64,000 nucleotides of DNA from Lysobacter sp. yr284 (lineage in GTDB: Bacteria > Pseudomonadota > Gammaproteobacteria > Xanthomonadales > Xanthomonadaceae), in assembly GCF_900107375.1 (NCBI RefSeq), contig NZ_FNPT01000003.1, positions 124,001 through 188,000 of the forward strand, written 5' to 3'. This document shows positions 38,699-48,690 of the stretch, in pieces (positions within the stretch are counted from its first letter, which is position 1; each line of letters starts with the position of its first letter). A program made the position numbers and the translations under genes. The notes beneath the pieces were generated by a model. The model saw only the letters and a program-made list of their open reading frames with translations, was not told the origin of the DNA and made no database searches.

Positions 38699-39342
38699 GG
38701 CAGCACTCCCATCAGGTAGACGAAGGTGAAGACGCCGATCCAGACGACGTCGAGGAAGTGCCAGAACATCGACAGGCACAGCAGGCGGCGGCGGTTCGGC
38801 GCGGTCAGGCCGTGCTTGCCCAGCTGCACCATCAGCACCACCAGCCAGACGATGCCGAAGGTCACGTGCAGGCCGTGGGTGGCGACCAGGGCGAAGAACG
38901 AGGACAGGAACGCGCTGCGCTGCGGGCCGGCGCCCTCGTGGATCAGGTGGGCGAACTCGTACAGCTCCAGGCCGATGAAGGCCAGGCCGAACAGGCCGGT
39001 GATCGCCAGCCAGCCCTGCACCGCGGCCAGCTTGCGCTTGGTCATCGCGATCATGGCGAAGCCGTAGGTGATCGACGACAGCAGCAGCATCGAGGTGTTG
39101 ATCGCCACCAGCTGCAGGTCAAACAGGTCCGCGCCCGACGGGCCGGCCGCGTAGCTGCGGCCGAGCACGCCGTAGGTGGCGAACAGCACCGCGAACACCA
39201 GGCAGTCGCTCATCAGGTAGAGCCAGAACCCCAGCAGGGTGCCGTTCTGCGGATGGTGCTTGCCCTTGAGGTCCAGGAAGCGCGCGGCCGAGGAGGCCGG
39301 CTGCGCCTGGGCGTGGGTCAGGATGGCGGTGGCGTCAGACAT
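38695..39342 (-). CDS. cyoC: Cytochrome o ubiquinol oxidase subunit III
   Basis: 215 aa with five predicted helices, as in CyoC. Typical segments are [20 protein letters not shown] near residue 40 and [14 protein letters not shown] near 150. It is part of the four-subunit proton-pumping bo3 quinol oxidase. It overlaps cyoB by 8 bp and cyoD by 4 bp. Confidence 0.95.
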   Translation of the reverse strand: MSDATAILTHAQAQPASSAARFLDLKGKHHPQNGTLLGFWLYLMSDCLVFAVLFATYGVLGRSYAAGPSGADLFDLQLVAINTSMLLLSSITYGFAMIAMTKRKLAAVQGWLAITGLFGLAFIGLELYEFAHLIHEGAGPQRSAFLSSFFALVATHGLHVTFGIVWLVVLMVQLGKHGLTAPNRRRLLCLSMFWHFLDVVWIGVFTFVYLMGVLP

Positions 39343-41341
39343 GGGCGGCGGCCAGTTGTTGCGTGCGCTGGTTCTCCGTGGCGGTGACTTCGTCCGCCGG
39401 GATGTAGTAGTCGCGCTTGTAGTTGAAGGTGTGGACGATCGCGGCGACCAGCATCGCGACGAAGAACACGCCGGCGACCAGCCACATCTGCCAGATCATG
39501 GCGAACGCGCAGACGGTGCTGAGCAGGGCGATGACCAGGCCGGCGGCGGTGTTCTTGGGCATGTGGATCGACAGGAAGCCCGAGGTCGGACGCTGGAAGC
39601 CGTTGTGCTTCATGTCGTGCCAGGCGTCGTTGTCGTGCACCACCGGGGTGAAGGCGAAGTTGTAGGCCGGCGGCGGCGAGGAGGTCGACCACTCCAGGGT
39701 GCGGCCCTGCCACGGGTCGCCGGTCGGGTCGCGCAGCTTCTCGCGGTTGCGGATGCTGACGAAGATCTGGATCAGCATGCAGGCGATGCCGATCGCGATC
39801 AGCGCCGCGCCGAAGGCGGCGATGACGAACCAGATCTGCAGCGAGGGGTCGTCGAAGTGGCTCATGCGCCGGGTCACGCCCATCAGGCCGAGCACGTACA
39901 GCGGCATGAAGGCGAAGAAGAAGCCGATCTGCCAGAACCAGAACGAGCACTTGCCCCAGAACGGATCGAGCTTGAAGCCGAAGGCCTTGGGCCACCAGAA
40001 GTTGATGCCGGCGAACAGGCCGAACAGCACGCCGCCGATGATCACGTTGTGGAAGTGGGCGATCAGGAACAGGCTGTTGTGCAGGACGAAGTCGGCCGGC
40101 GGCACCGCCAGCAGCACGCCGGTCATGCCGCCGATGGTGAAGGTGACCATGAAGCCCACCGTCCACAGCATCGGCACCTCGAAGCGGATGCGGCCGCGGT
40201 ACATGGTGAATAGCCAGTTGAAGATCTTCGCGCCGGTCGGGATCGAGATGATCATCGTGGTGATGCCGAAGAACGAGTTGACGCTCGCGCCCGAACCCAT
40301 GGTGAAGAAGTGGTGCAGCCACACCAGGTAGGACAGGATCGTGATCACCACGGTCGCGTACACCATCGAGGCGTAGCCGAACAGGCGTTTGCCGCTGTAG
40401 GTGGCGACGATCTCGGAGAAGATGCCGAAGCACGGCAGGATCAGGATGTAGACCTCCGGATGGCCCCAGATCCAGATCAGGTTCACGTACATCATGGGGT
40501 TGCCGCCCAGGTCGTTCGTGAAGAAGTTGGTGCCGGCGTAGCGGTCGAGCGAGAGCAGCACCAGCACCGCGGTCAGCACCGGGAACGCGGCCACGATCAG
40601 CACGTTGGTGCACAGCGAGGTCCAGGTGAACACCGGCATCTTCATCATGCTCATGCCCGGCGCGCGCATCTTGACGATGGTCGCGATCAGGTTGACGCCC
40701 GATAGCAATGTGCCGACGCCGGCTATCTGCAGCGCCCATATGTAGTAGTCGACGCCGACGCTGGGACTGTAGGCGATGCCCGACAGCGGCGGGTAGGCCA
40801 GCCAGCCGGCGGTGGAGAACTCGCCGATGAACAGCGAGGCCATCACCAGGCCGGCGCCGCAGGCGGTCATCCAGAAGCTGAAGTTGTTGAGGAACGGGAA
40901 CGCCACGTCGCGCGCGCCGATCTGCAGCGGCACCACGTAGTTCATGAAGCCCGTCACCAGCGGCATCGCCACGAAGAAGATCATGATCACGCCGTGGGCG
41001 GTGAAGATCTGGTCGTAGTGGTGCGGCGGCAGGTAGCCGGCGTTGTCGCCGAAGGCCATCGCCTGCTGCATGCGCATCATGATCGCGTCGGCGAAGCCGC
41101 GCATGAGCATGACCAGCCCCAGCACGATGTACATGATGCCGATCTTCTTGTGGTCGATGCTGGTGAACCACTCGCTCCAGAGATAGCCCCAGAGCTTGTA
41201 GCGGGTCAGCAGCGCGACCGTGGCGATGCCGCCGATCGCGACCATGGCGAAGGTGGCGAGCAGGATCGGTTCGTGCAGCGGGATCGAGTCCCACGTGAGC
41301 CGGCCGAAGATCAGCTTGGCGAGGTTGGATTGGTCAGACAT
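39335..41341 (-). CDS. cyoB: Cytochrome o ubiquinol oxidase subunit I
   Basis: 668 aa catalytic subunit with about 15 helices. [20 protein letters not shown] carries a haem b ligand, and [15 protein letters not shown] carries the CuB His and the cross-linked His-Tyr. [20 protein letters not shown] gives the haem ligands near residue 420. It reduces O2 with electrons from ubiquinol and pumps protons. Start ATG 41341 gives the family length (E. coli 663 aa). Confidence 0.97.
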   Translation of the reverse strand: MSDQSNLAKLIFGRLTWDSIPLHEPILLATFAMVAIGGIATVALLTRYKLWGYLWSEWFTSIDHKKIGIMYIVLGLVMLMRGFADAIMMRMQQAMAFGDNAGYLPPHHYDQIFTAHGVIMIFFVAMPLVTGFMNYVVPLQIGARDVAFPFLNNFSFWMTACGAGLVMASLFIGEFSTAGWLAYPPLSGIAYSPSVGVDYYIWALQIAGVGTLLSGVNLIATIVKMRAPGMSMMKMPVFTWTSLCTNVLIVAAFPVLTAVLVLLSLDRYAGTNFFTNDLGGNPMMYVNLIWIWGHPEVYILILPCFGIFSEIVATYSGKRLFGYASMVYATVVITILSYLVWLHHFFTMGSGASVNSFFGITTMIISIPTGAKIFNWLFTMYRGRIRFEVPMLWTVGFMVTFTIGGMTGVLLAVPPADFVLHNSLFLIAHFHNVIIGGVLFGLFAGINFWWPKAFGFKLDPFWGKCSFWFWQIGFFFAFMPLYVLGLMGVTRRMSHFDDPSLQIWFVIAAFGAALIAIGIACMLIQIFVSIRNREKLRDPTGDPWQGRTLEWSTSSPPPAYNFAFTPVVHDNDAWHDMKHNGFQRPTSGFLSIHMPKNTAAGLVIALLSTVCAFAMIWQMWLVAGVFFVAMLVAAIVHTFNYKRDYYIPADEVTATENQRTQQLAAAHV

Positions 41342-41409
41342 CTTCGCTCCGGAGTCCGCGTACGGACCTGCGCGCGCGAGGCGCGCGGTTGAATGCTTGC
41401 GCTGGGCGC

Positions 41410-42459
41410 TCAGGGCGCCAGGTTGGCGACGCCCCAGTTCGGGGAGGCGGACGGTTCGGTGACGCACATCGCCGAGAGCACCACCGGGCCGCCGCGCAGG
41501 TCGCCGCGCCGGCGCGGGGCCAGCGCGTTGGCGCTGTTGCCCAGGCCGCCGTTGGCGTCGATCATCATCATCTCGTCCATGCACATCTTCGAGGCGTCGA
41601 CGCAGCGGTTGAGGATGGCGTGGTACAGGCCCGGGGCGACCGCGGAATAGCGCCGCACCGGCTCCTTCTCGCTGGGCTTTTCCAGCTCCAGGTAGCCGGC
41701 GCGTTCCAGGGTCTGGCCGGCGGCGCGGTTGCTTTCGACCCACCGGTCGAAGCCGGCCTGGTCCATGCCGTGGAACTTGAAGCGCATGTGCGAGAAGCCG
41801 TGGCCGCTGTAGTTGGCCGAGAAACCCTCGTACTCGCCCGGGTGGTTCATCACCGCGTGCAGCTGGGTTTCCATGCCCGGCATGGCGTAGATCTGGCCGG
41901 CCAGGGCGGGGATGTAGAACGAGTTCATGACCGACGAGGCGGTGATCTTGAACTTGATCGGGCGGTCGACCGGCGCGGCGATCTCGTTGACCGTGGCGAT
42001 GTTCTGCTCGGGGTAGAGGAACAGCCACTTCCAGTCCAGCGCCACCACCTCGATCTCCAGCGGCTTGACGTCGGCCGCGACCGGTTGGCCGGCCTTGATC
42101 CGGTCGAGCGGGCGGTACGGGTCCAGGGTGTGGGTGCTGACCCAGGTGATCGCGCCGAGCACGATGATGATCAGCAGCGGCGCGGCCCAGATCAGCAGCT
42201 CGAGCTGGGTCGAGTGGTCCCAATCGGGCTTGTAGGTCGCCTGGGTGTTGGAGGCGCGGTAGCGCCAGGCGAAGAACAGAGTCAGCGCGATCACCGGCAC
42301 GATGATCAGCAGCATCAGCACGGTGGAGACGATGATCAGGTCGCCCTGCTGACGGGCCACGTCGCCGGGCGCGTTGAGCAGGAGCGTATTGCAGCCCGCC
42401 AGCGGCAGCAGCGCGCCGGCCAGGAGCAGGGGACGGAGTAGGGACTTGATTGCGTTCAT
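41410..42459 (-). CDS. cyoA: Cytochrome o ubiquinol oxidase subunit II
   Basis: 349 aa lipoprotein subunit. The signal ends in a LAGC lipobox, then two helices and a cupredoxin domain ([22 protein letters not shown], split at [21 protein letters not shown]). CuA ligands are absent, as expected for a quinol rather than cytochrome c oxidase. The C-terminal extension with [16 protein letters not shown] and [11 protein letters not shown] has three Cys. It is the first gene of the operon, with 68 bp before cyoB. Confidence 0.95.
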   Translation of the reverse strand: MNAIKSLLRPLLLAGALLPLAGCNTLLLNAPGDVARQQGDLIIVSTVLMLLIIVPVIALTLFFAWRYRASNTQATYKPDWDHSTQLELLIWAAPLLIIIVLGAITWVSTHTLDPYRPLDRIKAGQPVAADVKPLEIEVVALDWKWLFLYPEQNIATVNEIAAPVDRPIKFKITASSVMNSFYIPALAGQIYAMPGMETQLHAVMNHPGEYEGFSANYSGHGFSHMRFKFHGMDQAGFDRWVESNRAAGQTLERAGYLELEKPSEKEPVRRYSAVAPGLYHAILNRCVDASKMCMDEMMMIDANGGLGNSANALAPRRRGDLRGGPVVLSAMCVTEPSASPNWGVANLAP

Positions 42460-42657
42460 CAACCTGACGCTTAAACACGACAAGGCCGCGAGGCTCGCGG
42501 CGACCGCGCAATTGTGCGCCGCAGCGAGAGCCGGGACGATTGGACGTTTTGTCCTATGGCAGTGCAGCAATCCGGATGGGAAGCTTACGCCGTCCCGATC
42601 TTCGGGGCGCAGGCCCGTGCGCGGTTTCCGCCGCCTCCGGCCGCCGCGGCAGCGGCG

Positions 42658-42685
42658 CGAAAACCGGGGAAACCCCGTGTTTTCG
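42658..42685. promoter_or_regulatory. Long inverted repeat in the cyoA/MFS divergent region
   Basis: CGAAAAC-CGGGG-AAA-CCCCG-T-GTTTTCG forms a 12-bp stem with one bulged T and a 3-nt loop, in the 414-bp gap between cyoA and the MFS gene. It lacks a terminal U run in either direction. It could be an operator or a leader structure of cyoA. Confidence 0.4.
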
Positions 42686-42873
42686 GGCCTTGCGGCCCGT
42701 TCGTCGGGAGCATGGCGCCCGTTCGCGAACGGCGCGGCGGCGCGGCCAGGAGTAAGGTGTCGGCGTGGCCGGATGAACCGATCCGCCCAAGTCGGCACGT
42801 TCGGCACGGCCCGCAGCGCCCCGCGGCATTGCGCACTTTCTTTCCCGCACCACGCACCGAGCTGCAGCAGACG

Positions 42874-44196
42874 ATGCAAACGCCAAATCACGCAAACCCC
42901 GATTCCATGACCGTCTCGGTGCACGGCACCGACTCGCACGCCGAAGTCGCGCCGGGCGACATCGCGGTCGGCGTGGTCATCGGCCGCGCTTCGGAATATT
43001 TCGACTTCTTCGTCTACGGCATCGCCTCGGCGCTGGTGTTCCCATCGGTGTTCTTCCCGCACCTGGGCAAGCTCGAAGGCACGCTGTGGTCGTTCGCGAT
43101 CTTCGCCCTGGCGTTCGTCTCGCGCCCGTTCGGCACCGTGTTGTTCATGTGGATCCAGCGCCGCTGGGACCGCAGCACCAAGCTCACCATCGCCTTGTTC
43201 CTGCTCGGCACCTGCACCGCCGGCATCGCCTTCCTGCCGGGCTTCGCCAAGATCGGCGCGCTGTCGCTGGTGTTGCTGTCGGTGTTCCGCCTCGGCCAGG
43301 GCGTGGCCCTGGGCGGCAGCTGGGACGGCCTGCCGTCGCTGCTGGCGCTCAACGCGCCGAAGGAACGCCGCGGCTGGTACGCCATGCTCGGCCAGCTCGG
43401 CGCGCCGGTCGGCTTCATGATCGCCGCGGCGCTGTTCGCCTACCTCAGCACCGCGCTGTCGCGTCAGGACTTCCTCGACTGGGGCTGGCGCTATCCGTTC
43501 TTCGCCGCGTTCGCGCTCAACGTGGTCGCGCTGTTCGCGCGCCTGCGCCTGGTGGTGACCCACGAGTACGAGCGCGAGCTCGGCGAGCAGCAGCTCGAAC
43601 CCACGCCGGTGATGGAGCTGTTCCGGGCCAAGGGCCGCCACGTCGTCATCGGCGCGTTCGCCGCGTTGGCCAGCTACGCGCTGTTCCACATCGTCACGAT
43701 CTTCCCGTTGTCGTGGATCGTGCTGTATTCCGACCAGTCGGTGCCGCAGTTCCTGGTGGTGCAGATCATCGGCGCCGGCCTCGCCGCCGTCGCGGTGGTG
43801 GCTTCGGGCTGGGTCGCCGACAAGTTCGGCCGTCCGCGTACCCTGGCCGCGCTGGCGGCGGCGATCGCGATGTTCAGCGGCTTCGCCCCGACCCTGCTGG
43901 GTTCGGGCCGGATCGGCCAGGACGTCTTCATCCTGGTCGGCTTCATCCTGCTGGGCCTGTCCTACGGCCAGGCCGCCGGTTCGGTCACCGCCAACTTCGG
44001 CGCCAAGTACCGCTACACCGGCGCGGCGCTGACCTCCGACCTGGCCTGGCTGATCGGCGCCGCGTTCGCGCCGCTGGTGGCGCTGGGCCTGTGCGCGCAC
44101 TTCGGCCTGGGCTTCGTCGGCGTGTACCTGCTGTCGGGCGCGGTCTGCACGATGGCGGCGCTGGGCGTGAACCGGATGCTCAAGCTACGCAGCTGA
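42874..44196 (+). CDS. MFS transporter, metabolite:H+ symporter type
   Basis: 440 aa with 12 predicted helices. GRASEYFDFFVYGIASALVF near the N-terminus and the RPFGTVLF motif after helix 2 are typical of the metabolite:H+ symporter branch (ShiA/ProP-like), as is ADKFGRPRTLA in the second half. Start is uncertain between ATG 42874 and 42907; neither has a clear ribosome site. It diverges from cyoA and ends at a strong terminator. Substrate unknown. Confidence 0.85.
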   Translation: MQTPNHANPDSMTVSVHGTDSHAEVAPGDIAVGVVIGRASEYFDFFVYGIASALVFPSVFFPHLGKLEGTLWSFAIFALAFVSRPFGTVLFMWIQRRWDRSTKLTIALFLLGTCTAGIAFLPGFAKIGALSLVLLSVFRLGQGVALGGSWDGLPSLLALNAPKERRGWYAMLGQLGAPVGFMIAAALFAYLSTALSRQDFLDWGWRYPFFAAFALNVVALFARLRLVVTHEYERELGEQQLEPTPVMELFRAKGRHVVIGAFAALASYALFHIVTIFPLSWIVLYSDQSVPQFLVVQIIGAGLAAVAVVASGWVADKFGRPRTLAALAAAIAMFSGFAPTLLGSGRIGQDVFILVGFILLGLSYGQAAGSVTANFGAKYRYTGAALTSDLAWLIGAAFAPLVALGLCAHFGLGFVGVYLLSGAVCTMAALGVNRMLKLRS

Positions 44197-44221
44197 CGAA
44201 CGCGGCGGCCGGCGCACACGA

Positions 44222-44257
44222 GCGAGGAGCGGCCGCAAGCCGCTCCTCGCTTTTTTT
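44222..44257 (+). terminator. Rho-independent terminator
   Basis: A perfect 12-bp stem (GCGAGGAGCGGC with GCCGCTCCTCGC) has a CGCAA loop and seven T. It begins 25 bp after the MFS stop. Its GGAGCGGC...GCCGCTCC core is nearly that of the dispersed TGTAGGAGCGGC palindrome, suggesting derivation from it. Confidence 0.93.
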
Positions 44258-44303
44258 GCGGCGCGGATGCGGGCCGGCAGCGGCCCGCTCCGGCTGCCGT
44301 GGG

Positions 44304-45533
44304 TTATTTCCTGACCGCGAACACGCAGCGCCCCAGGTCTTCCAGGTACGCCTCCACGCCCTGGTCGTGCACCGGCGTCACCGTCATGTGCAGCGCGGCC
44401 GGATTCGACAGCCGGCTGATGTGCCAGCCGCGCTGCTGCATCGCGTCGCCGACGGCGTGGATGTCGAACTCGTCGGAGCCGAACGCGATCACGCTCAGGT
44501 CCGGCTTGCCCAGCACGTGCAGGCCGCCGATGCGCTCGATCCCTTCGATGTAGCGGTCGCGCAGGTGCATCACCCGCTGCGCCAGCGCGCGGTAGCCGGT
44601 TTCGCCCAGGTAGTGCATGACCGCCCAGGCCGCGGCGACCGCGCCGCCGGCGAGGGTGCCCGACAGGGTCTGGCTGCGCCAGGTGCCCTTGGGCCATTGG
44701 TTGTATTCGAAGGTCTGGTGGGCGTGGTCGTCGGGATCGGCATGCAGCAGCACCGACACGCCGTTGGCGGCGTAGCCGAAGGTGTGCAGGTCGGCCGAGA
44801 GCGAACGCACCCCGGGCAGGGCCAGGTCGAAGCGCGGTACGCCGGCGACGAAGCGCGCCACGTGCGGGGCGAGGAAGCCGCCGATGCAGGCGTCCACGTG
44901 CAGCCACACGTCGCGTTCGCGGGCGATCCGGCCGATCGCCTCGACCGGGTCGATCGCGCCGAACGGCTGCGACGGCGCCGAGGCGACGATCATCATCGTC
45001 TCCGGCTCGATGCACTGGCCCAAGGTTTCGACGCTGGCGCGGTAGTCGCCGCCGATGGCGACCCGGATCAGGTCCAGGCCCATGATCTCGGCGGCCTGCT
45101 CATACACCGGATGGGCGCTGGCCGGCAGCAGCAGGTGCGGCCGGCGCACGTGCGGGCGGCGCGCGCGGAACGCGCGGTAGGCGCTGCACACCGCCAGCAT
45201 CGCGCTCTCGGCGCTGCCGCAGGTGACCGTGCCGGCGGCCTCGCGCCCGCCGCCGAGCAGCGACAGCGAGATCTGCACCAGGTCCTCCTGCATGCGCTGC
45301 AGGCTCGGGAACAGGTGCGGCGCGCGCGCGTTCTCGCTGATGAACATCGCATAGGCGCGGCGGGCGACGTCGAGCACGTCCTCGCCGGCGTAGTAGACGT
45401 CGAGCGAGGCGCGGCCCTGGCGCCAGTCGGTGTCGGCGCTGCGCAAGGCCGACAGGGCTTGCTGCAGTTCGCTCCAGGGTTGGCCGCGGGCGGGCAGGGT
45501 CTTGCGTCCTTGGACGGTGAAGGAAGGCATCAT
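44304..45533 (-). CDS. Sphingosine-phosphate-lyase-like PLP-fold protein, lysine missing
   Basis: 409 aa with the fold of group II PLP decarboxylases, closest to sphingosine-1-phosphate lyase. VTCGSAESAML (phosphate site, about residue 105) and WLHVDACIGGF (the Asp that contacts the pyridine N, about 215) are intact. The cofactor-lysine segment, which in the lyase reads SADTHKYGxAPKG, reads SADLHTFGYAANG here, so both conserved lysines (HK and KG) are Thr and Asn. The reading at 44775-44795 is unambiguous in the given sequence. It is either a pseudoenzyme or PLP-independent. Membrane helix typical of eukaryotic lyase is absent. No operon partner. Confidence 0.8.
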   Translation of the reverse strand: MMPSFTVQGRKTLPARGQPWSELQQALSALRSADTDWRQGRASLDVYYAGEDVLDVARRAYAMFISENARAPHLFPSLQRMQEDLVQISLSLLGGGREAAGTVTCGSAESAMLAVCSAYRAFRARRPHVRRPHLLLPASAHPVYEQAAEIMGLDLIRVAIGGDYRASVETLGQCIEPETMMIVASAPSQPFGAIDPVEAIGRIARERDVWLHVDACIGGFLAPHVARFVAGVPRFDLALPGVRSLSADLHTFGYAANGVSVLLHADPDDHAHQTFEYNQWPKGTWRSQTLSGTLAGGAVAAAWAVMHYLGETGYRALAQRVMHLRDRYIEGIERIGGLHVLGKPDLSVIAFGSDEFDIHAVGDAMQQRGWHISRLSNPAALHMTVTPVHDQGVEAYLEDLGRCVFAVRK

Positions 45534-46465
45534 CGGCGCGGTTCTCAGGTCGGTGGGGGGTGGGAACGGCGGTGGGGGACAACGGGGGAGAGCGGCAAAG
45601 CGCGGGCGCCGCGCCGGCGGTGCCGGCGCGGGTGTGCGCGGTATCGAGGCGCGGATGGGATCGGCTTCGCGTTATCGCGGCGCGCGCGCCGCTGCGGCCA
45701 GAGCGCGCGGCGCGGCGTGACCGGTTGCGCTTAGCGAATGCCTCGGGGTTCGCACCCGGCGGGCGACGCGGTGCCGTATCGGTGCGCGGCGCGTTGCGGC
45801 GGCCGCGGCGATCGCCGTGCAGGCAAGGGCGAGGGACGCGCCGGTCGGCGCGAGGCGGTCGGATTCTTCAAAAGACTGGCTCCGTGTCGCGAAGAAATAA
45901 TTCGTGTGGCGGGCGGTGTCGTGCCGGACGTGTCGCGCAGCTGCGTGCCGCGTGCGGGCGTGCCCTGCGCGATCCGGCGGCCGGCGCCGGACGAGGTCGT
46001 TGTTGTTCTGGTCCGGGCGCGGCGCCGGTGCGACGCAATACGGGAATCGAAACTGCCAAGACAGTGTTACGTCGCAGTGTCGGCGCGGTCAACGCCGGCG
46101 CCCGCCGCGCTGCCCAAGTAGCGATGGTTATCGCATTGCGCGGCGCGGACGATCACACAATTGCGTGGGCGCCGCGATGCGTGCAGCGTTCATGATCGCG
46201 ACCGCGTCGCGCGAGGTCGCGCAAAACCCCGCGAAAATAGCGGTATACGAAACATCCTGGAGCGAGGGGAAAACGCGCGTCGCGCTGGCGCGGCGCCGGG
46301 TTGGGCAGCGCGCGTTGCAGCGTCGAATGGACCGATCGCGCAAACCCGGCGCGCCGGCGGCATGCGACGACGCGCACGCGACGCCGCCGCGAACGACGTA
46401 CGCGAGCGCACGTCGCCCGCGCGATCGCTGCGGCGACGCCGGCGGTCCGGGCGGCCGCACCCGGC
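45534..46465. other. Large noncoding interval
   Basis: About 930 bp without a supported gene. Frames here are Arg/Ala/Cys-rich and lack ribosome sites. Two slightly AT-richer patches (about 45885-45905 and 46115-46265) could hold promoters or a small RNA, but I see no distinct hairpin-plus-T signal. Confidence 0.45.
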
Positions 46466-48064
46466 TCAAGCGGCGGCGAGGGTCTTGGCGAACACGCTGT
46501 GGCCGTCGATGTCGCGCAGGTCCACGCGCAACGCGCGGCTGTCCGGATCGATGTTGACCTCGCCGAAGAACTGGAAGCCGGCCAGCGGCGAAGCGTTCGG
46601 CGCCGGCGGCGCCTTCTGGAACACCACCTGCGGGCCGAAGCTGGCGTCGAGCGCGTTGGGCCCGAACGCGCCGGCGTTGAGCGGGCCGGCGACGAATTCC
46701 CAGAACGGCGAGAAGTCCTGGAACGCGGCGCGGCCCGGGTCGTAGTAATGCGCGGCGCAGTAGTGCACGTCGGCGGTGAGCCAGACCACGTTGTCGACGG
46801 CGCGGATCGCGTGCAGCAGTTCGGCGAACTCCAGCTCGCGCCCGCGCGGCAGGCCCGGATCGCCGTTGGCCACCGCCTCCCAGCGCGGCCGGCCCTGCGC
46901 GTCGTTGCCGTCGGGCACCTGCAGGCCCAGCGGCATGTCGGCGGCGACGATCTTCCACAGCGCGCGCGAACCGCGCAGGTTCGCCGCCAGTTCGCGCAGC
47001 TGGCGGCGGCCGAGGAAGGCGCTGTCCGCGTCCGCCGTCGACTGCAGGTTGGCGCCGTTGCCGCCGCGGTAGCTGCGCATGTCGAGCACGAACACGTCCA
47101 GCAACGGGCCGTAACGCACGACCCGGTCGATGCGCGTGCGCCGGCCGTCGCCGTCGCGGCCGCGCGCGCGGCGTTGCGGCGAGTACTCCAGGAAGGCCTG
47201 GCGCGCGCGCCGCACCAGCACGTCGATGTCCTTGACCGTATAGCGCGGGTCGGCCGACAGGTCCTTGCTGGGCGACCAGTTGTTGACCACTTCGTGGTCG
47301 TCCCATTGCCAGATTTGCGGCACCTGCGCGGCGAAGCGGCGCAGGTTGTCGTCGAGCAGGTTGTAGCGGTAGCGGCCGCGGTACTCGTCCAGGGTCTCGG
47401 CGACCTTGTGCACGCCCTCGGCGACCAGGTTGCGCCAGGCCCGGCCGTCCTCGGCGGTGGCGTGTTCGGCGATCGGGCCGTCGGCGTAGATGGCATCGCC
47501 CGAATGCAGGAAGAAGTCCGGATCGCGTCGGCGCATCGCTTCGAAGATGCGCATGCCGCCGATGTCGGGATTGATGCCCCAGCCCTGGCCGGCGACGTCG
47601 CCGCCCCAGACCAAGCGGACCGGGCGGGTGCGCGCGAGCGCGCCCGACGGCGCCGGGCGCAGGCGGCCTTCGCTCCAGGCGCTGCGCACGCCGCTGTGGG
47701 CGTCTTCGAAAGCCACGCGCACGCGCCGCGCGGCGCTGCCGGACAGCGGCACGTCCAGGCGCGCGGTGAAGTCGCTGGCGGCGGTGACCAGCGGGCCGCG
47801 CAGGCGCAGGGCGCGGCGGAAGCCGTCTTCGTCGCCGATCTCGACCCACAGCCGCGCGGCGCGGTCGGCGCGCGCCCACACCGTGGCGCCGCCGTCGCCG
47901 ACGTCGCCGAACTGCAGGCCGCTGGGCAGCGTCGGCCGCGCCGATTCGGCCGGGACCAGCGCCGGCGCGGCGAGCGCGGGCAGGGCGCCGCCGAGTGCGC
48001 CCAGGCCCAGGGCGCTGCCCGATTGCAGCAGGAAGCGGCGGCGGGAGGCGTCGTAATCGTGCAT
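46466..48064 (-). CDS. phoD: PhoD-family alkaline phosphatase/phosphodiesterase
   Basis: 532 aa. The N-terminus DASRRRFLLQSGSALGLGAL is a twin-arginine signal, so it is exported folded. Metal-site motifs are HSGDAIYAD (about residue 165), WQWDDHEVVNNW (about 255) and TADVHYCAAHYY (about 430), as in Bacillus PhoD, a Ca/Fe enzyme. An N-terminal PhoD_N-type beta domain precedes them. It hydrolyses phosphate mono- or diesters in the periplasm. Start ATG 48064 precedes the Tat motif directly. Confidence 0.92.
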   Translation of the reverse strand: MHDYDASRRRFLLQSGSALGLGALGGALPALAAPALVPAESARPTLPSGLQFGDVGDGGATVWARADRAARLWVEIGDEDGFRRALRLRGPLVTAASDFTARLDVPLSGSAARRVRVAFEDAHSGVRSAWSEGRLRPAPSGALARTRPVRLVWGGDVAGQGWGINPDIGGMRIFEAMRRRDPDFFLHSGDAIYADGPIAEHATAEDGRAWRNLVAEGVHKVAETLDEYRGRYRYNLLDDNLRRFAAQVPQIWQWDDHEVVNNWSPSKDLSADPRYTVKDIDVLVRRARQAFLEYSPQRRARGRDGDGRRTRIDRVVRYGPLLDVFVLDMRSYRGGNGANLQSTADADSAFLGRRQLRELAANLRGSRALWKIVAADMPLGLQVPDGNDAQGRPRWEAVANGDPGLPRGRELEFAELLHAIRAVDNVVWLTADVHYCAAHYYDPGRAAFQDFSPFWEFVAGPLNAGAFGPNALDASFGPQVVFQKAPPAPNASPLAGFQFFGEVNIDPDSRALRVDLRDIDGHSVFAKTLAAA

Positions 48065-48137
48065 GGCGGCGGCGCTGCAGCGGGGATGCCCGAGGGTAAC
48101 CGGCGCGGATGGCAGCCGTGTGGCTGCCGCCGCGTTC

Positions 48138-48220
48138 GTAGGAGAGACTTCAGTCTCGACGCTGTTGTCCCGGATCGCCGCGAACTTGAACAAGAGCGTC
48201 GGGACTGACGTCCCTCCCGC
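48138..48220. repeat. GTAGGAGAGACTTCAG...CTCCCGC inverted element
   Basis: A diverged member of the family at 55296-55384, with TTCAGTCTCGACGC and GCGTCGGGACTGA forming the inner stem (imperfect). It lies between phoD and the hypothetical gene upstream of it. Confidence 0.65.
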
Positions 48221-48230
48221 AAAGTCGGCC

Positions 48231-48677
48231 TCAGCGTCCGCGCAGGGGCGCGACCTCTATCGCATCGCGCGCATCGATGGGAATCGACCATCGCTCGTGC
48301 AGGTTGTTGCTCGCCACGATCCGGCCGGGCGCGAATTCGACGGTCTCGAAAGGATTGCTGAAATCCAGGAACAGCAGCCACTTGAGCGCGCGGCTGCGCA
48401 AGTCGCACAGCGCGACGAAGCCGTCCGCGCCCATCGCGCCTTCGCCGGCGATGGCGATCAGCCCGGCATCGGCATCGACCGCGGTGGCGACGGCGGTGGT
48501 CGCGGTCCACGGGGTGGCCTCGTCCAGCCATGTCGCGGCGTCGTGGCGGATCGGCAACGACTGCGGCAAGGCGCGGATCGCGACCGCGTCCACCGCGAAG
48601 ACGGTGCCGTCGGCGAACAGGAAGCCGTTGGCGACCGGAACCTCGTCGTCGTCGCGGTAGTGCGCAAGCTGCTTCAT
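48231..48677 (-). CDS. Hypothetical cytoplasmic protein
   Basis: 148 aa, acidic, beta-rich by pattern, no signal or membrane segment. I recognise no domain; repeated blocks such as FADGTVFAVDAV, AGLIAIAGEGAMG and PGRIVASNNL suggest blades of a small beta structure. GGAG lies 8 nt before ATG 48677. A long hairpin (48691-48724) sits immediately upstream of the ribosome site. Confidence 0.65.
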   Translation of the reverse strand: MKQLAHYRDDDEVPVANGFLFADGTVFAVDAVAIRALPQSLPIRHDAATWLDEATPWTATTAVATAVDADAGLIAIAGEGAMGADGFVALCDLRSRALKWLLFLDFSNPFETVEFAPGRIVASNNLHERWSIPIDARDAIEVAPLRGR

Positions 48678-48690
48678 GCCTCGCTCCGTG

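Noticed and set aside
45738-46121. 127-codon frame in the large gap
   Set aside because: Composition (many Arg, Cys, Gly), no ribosome site, no recognisable domain.
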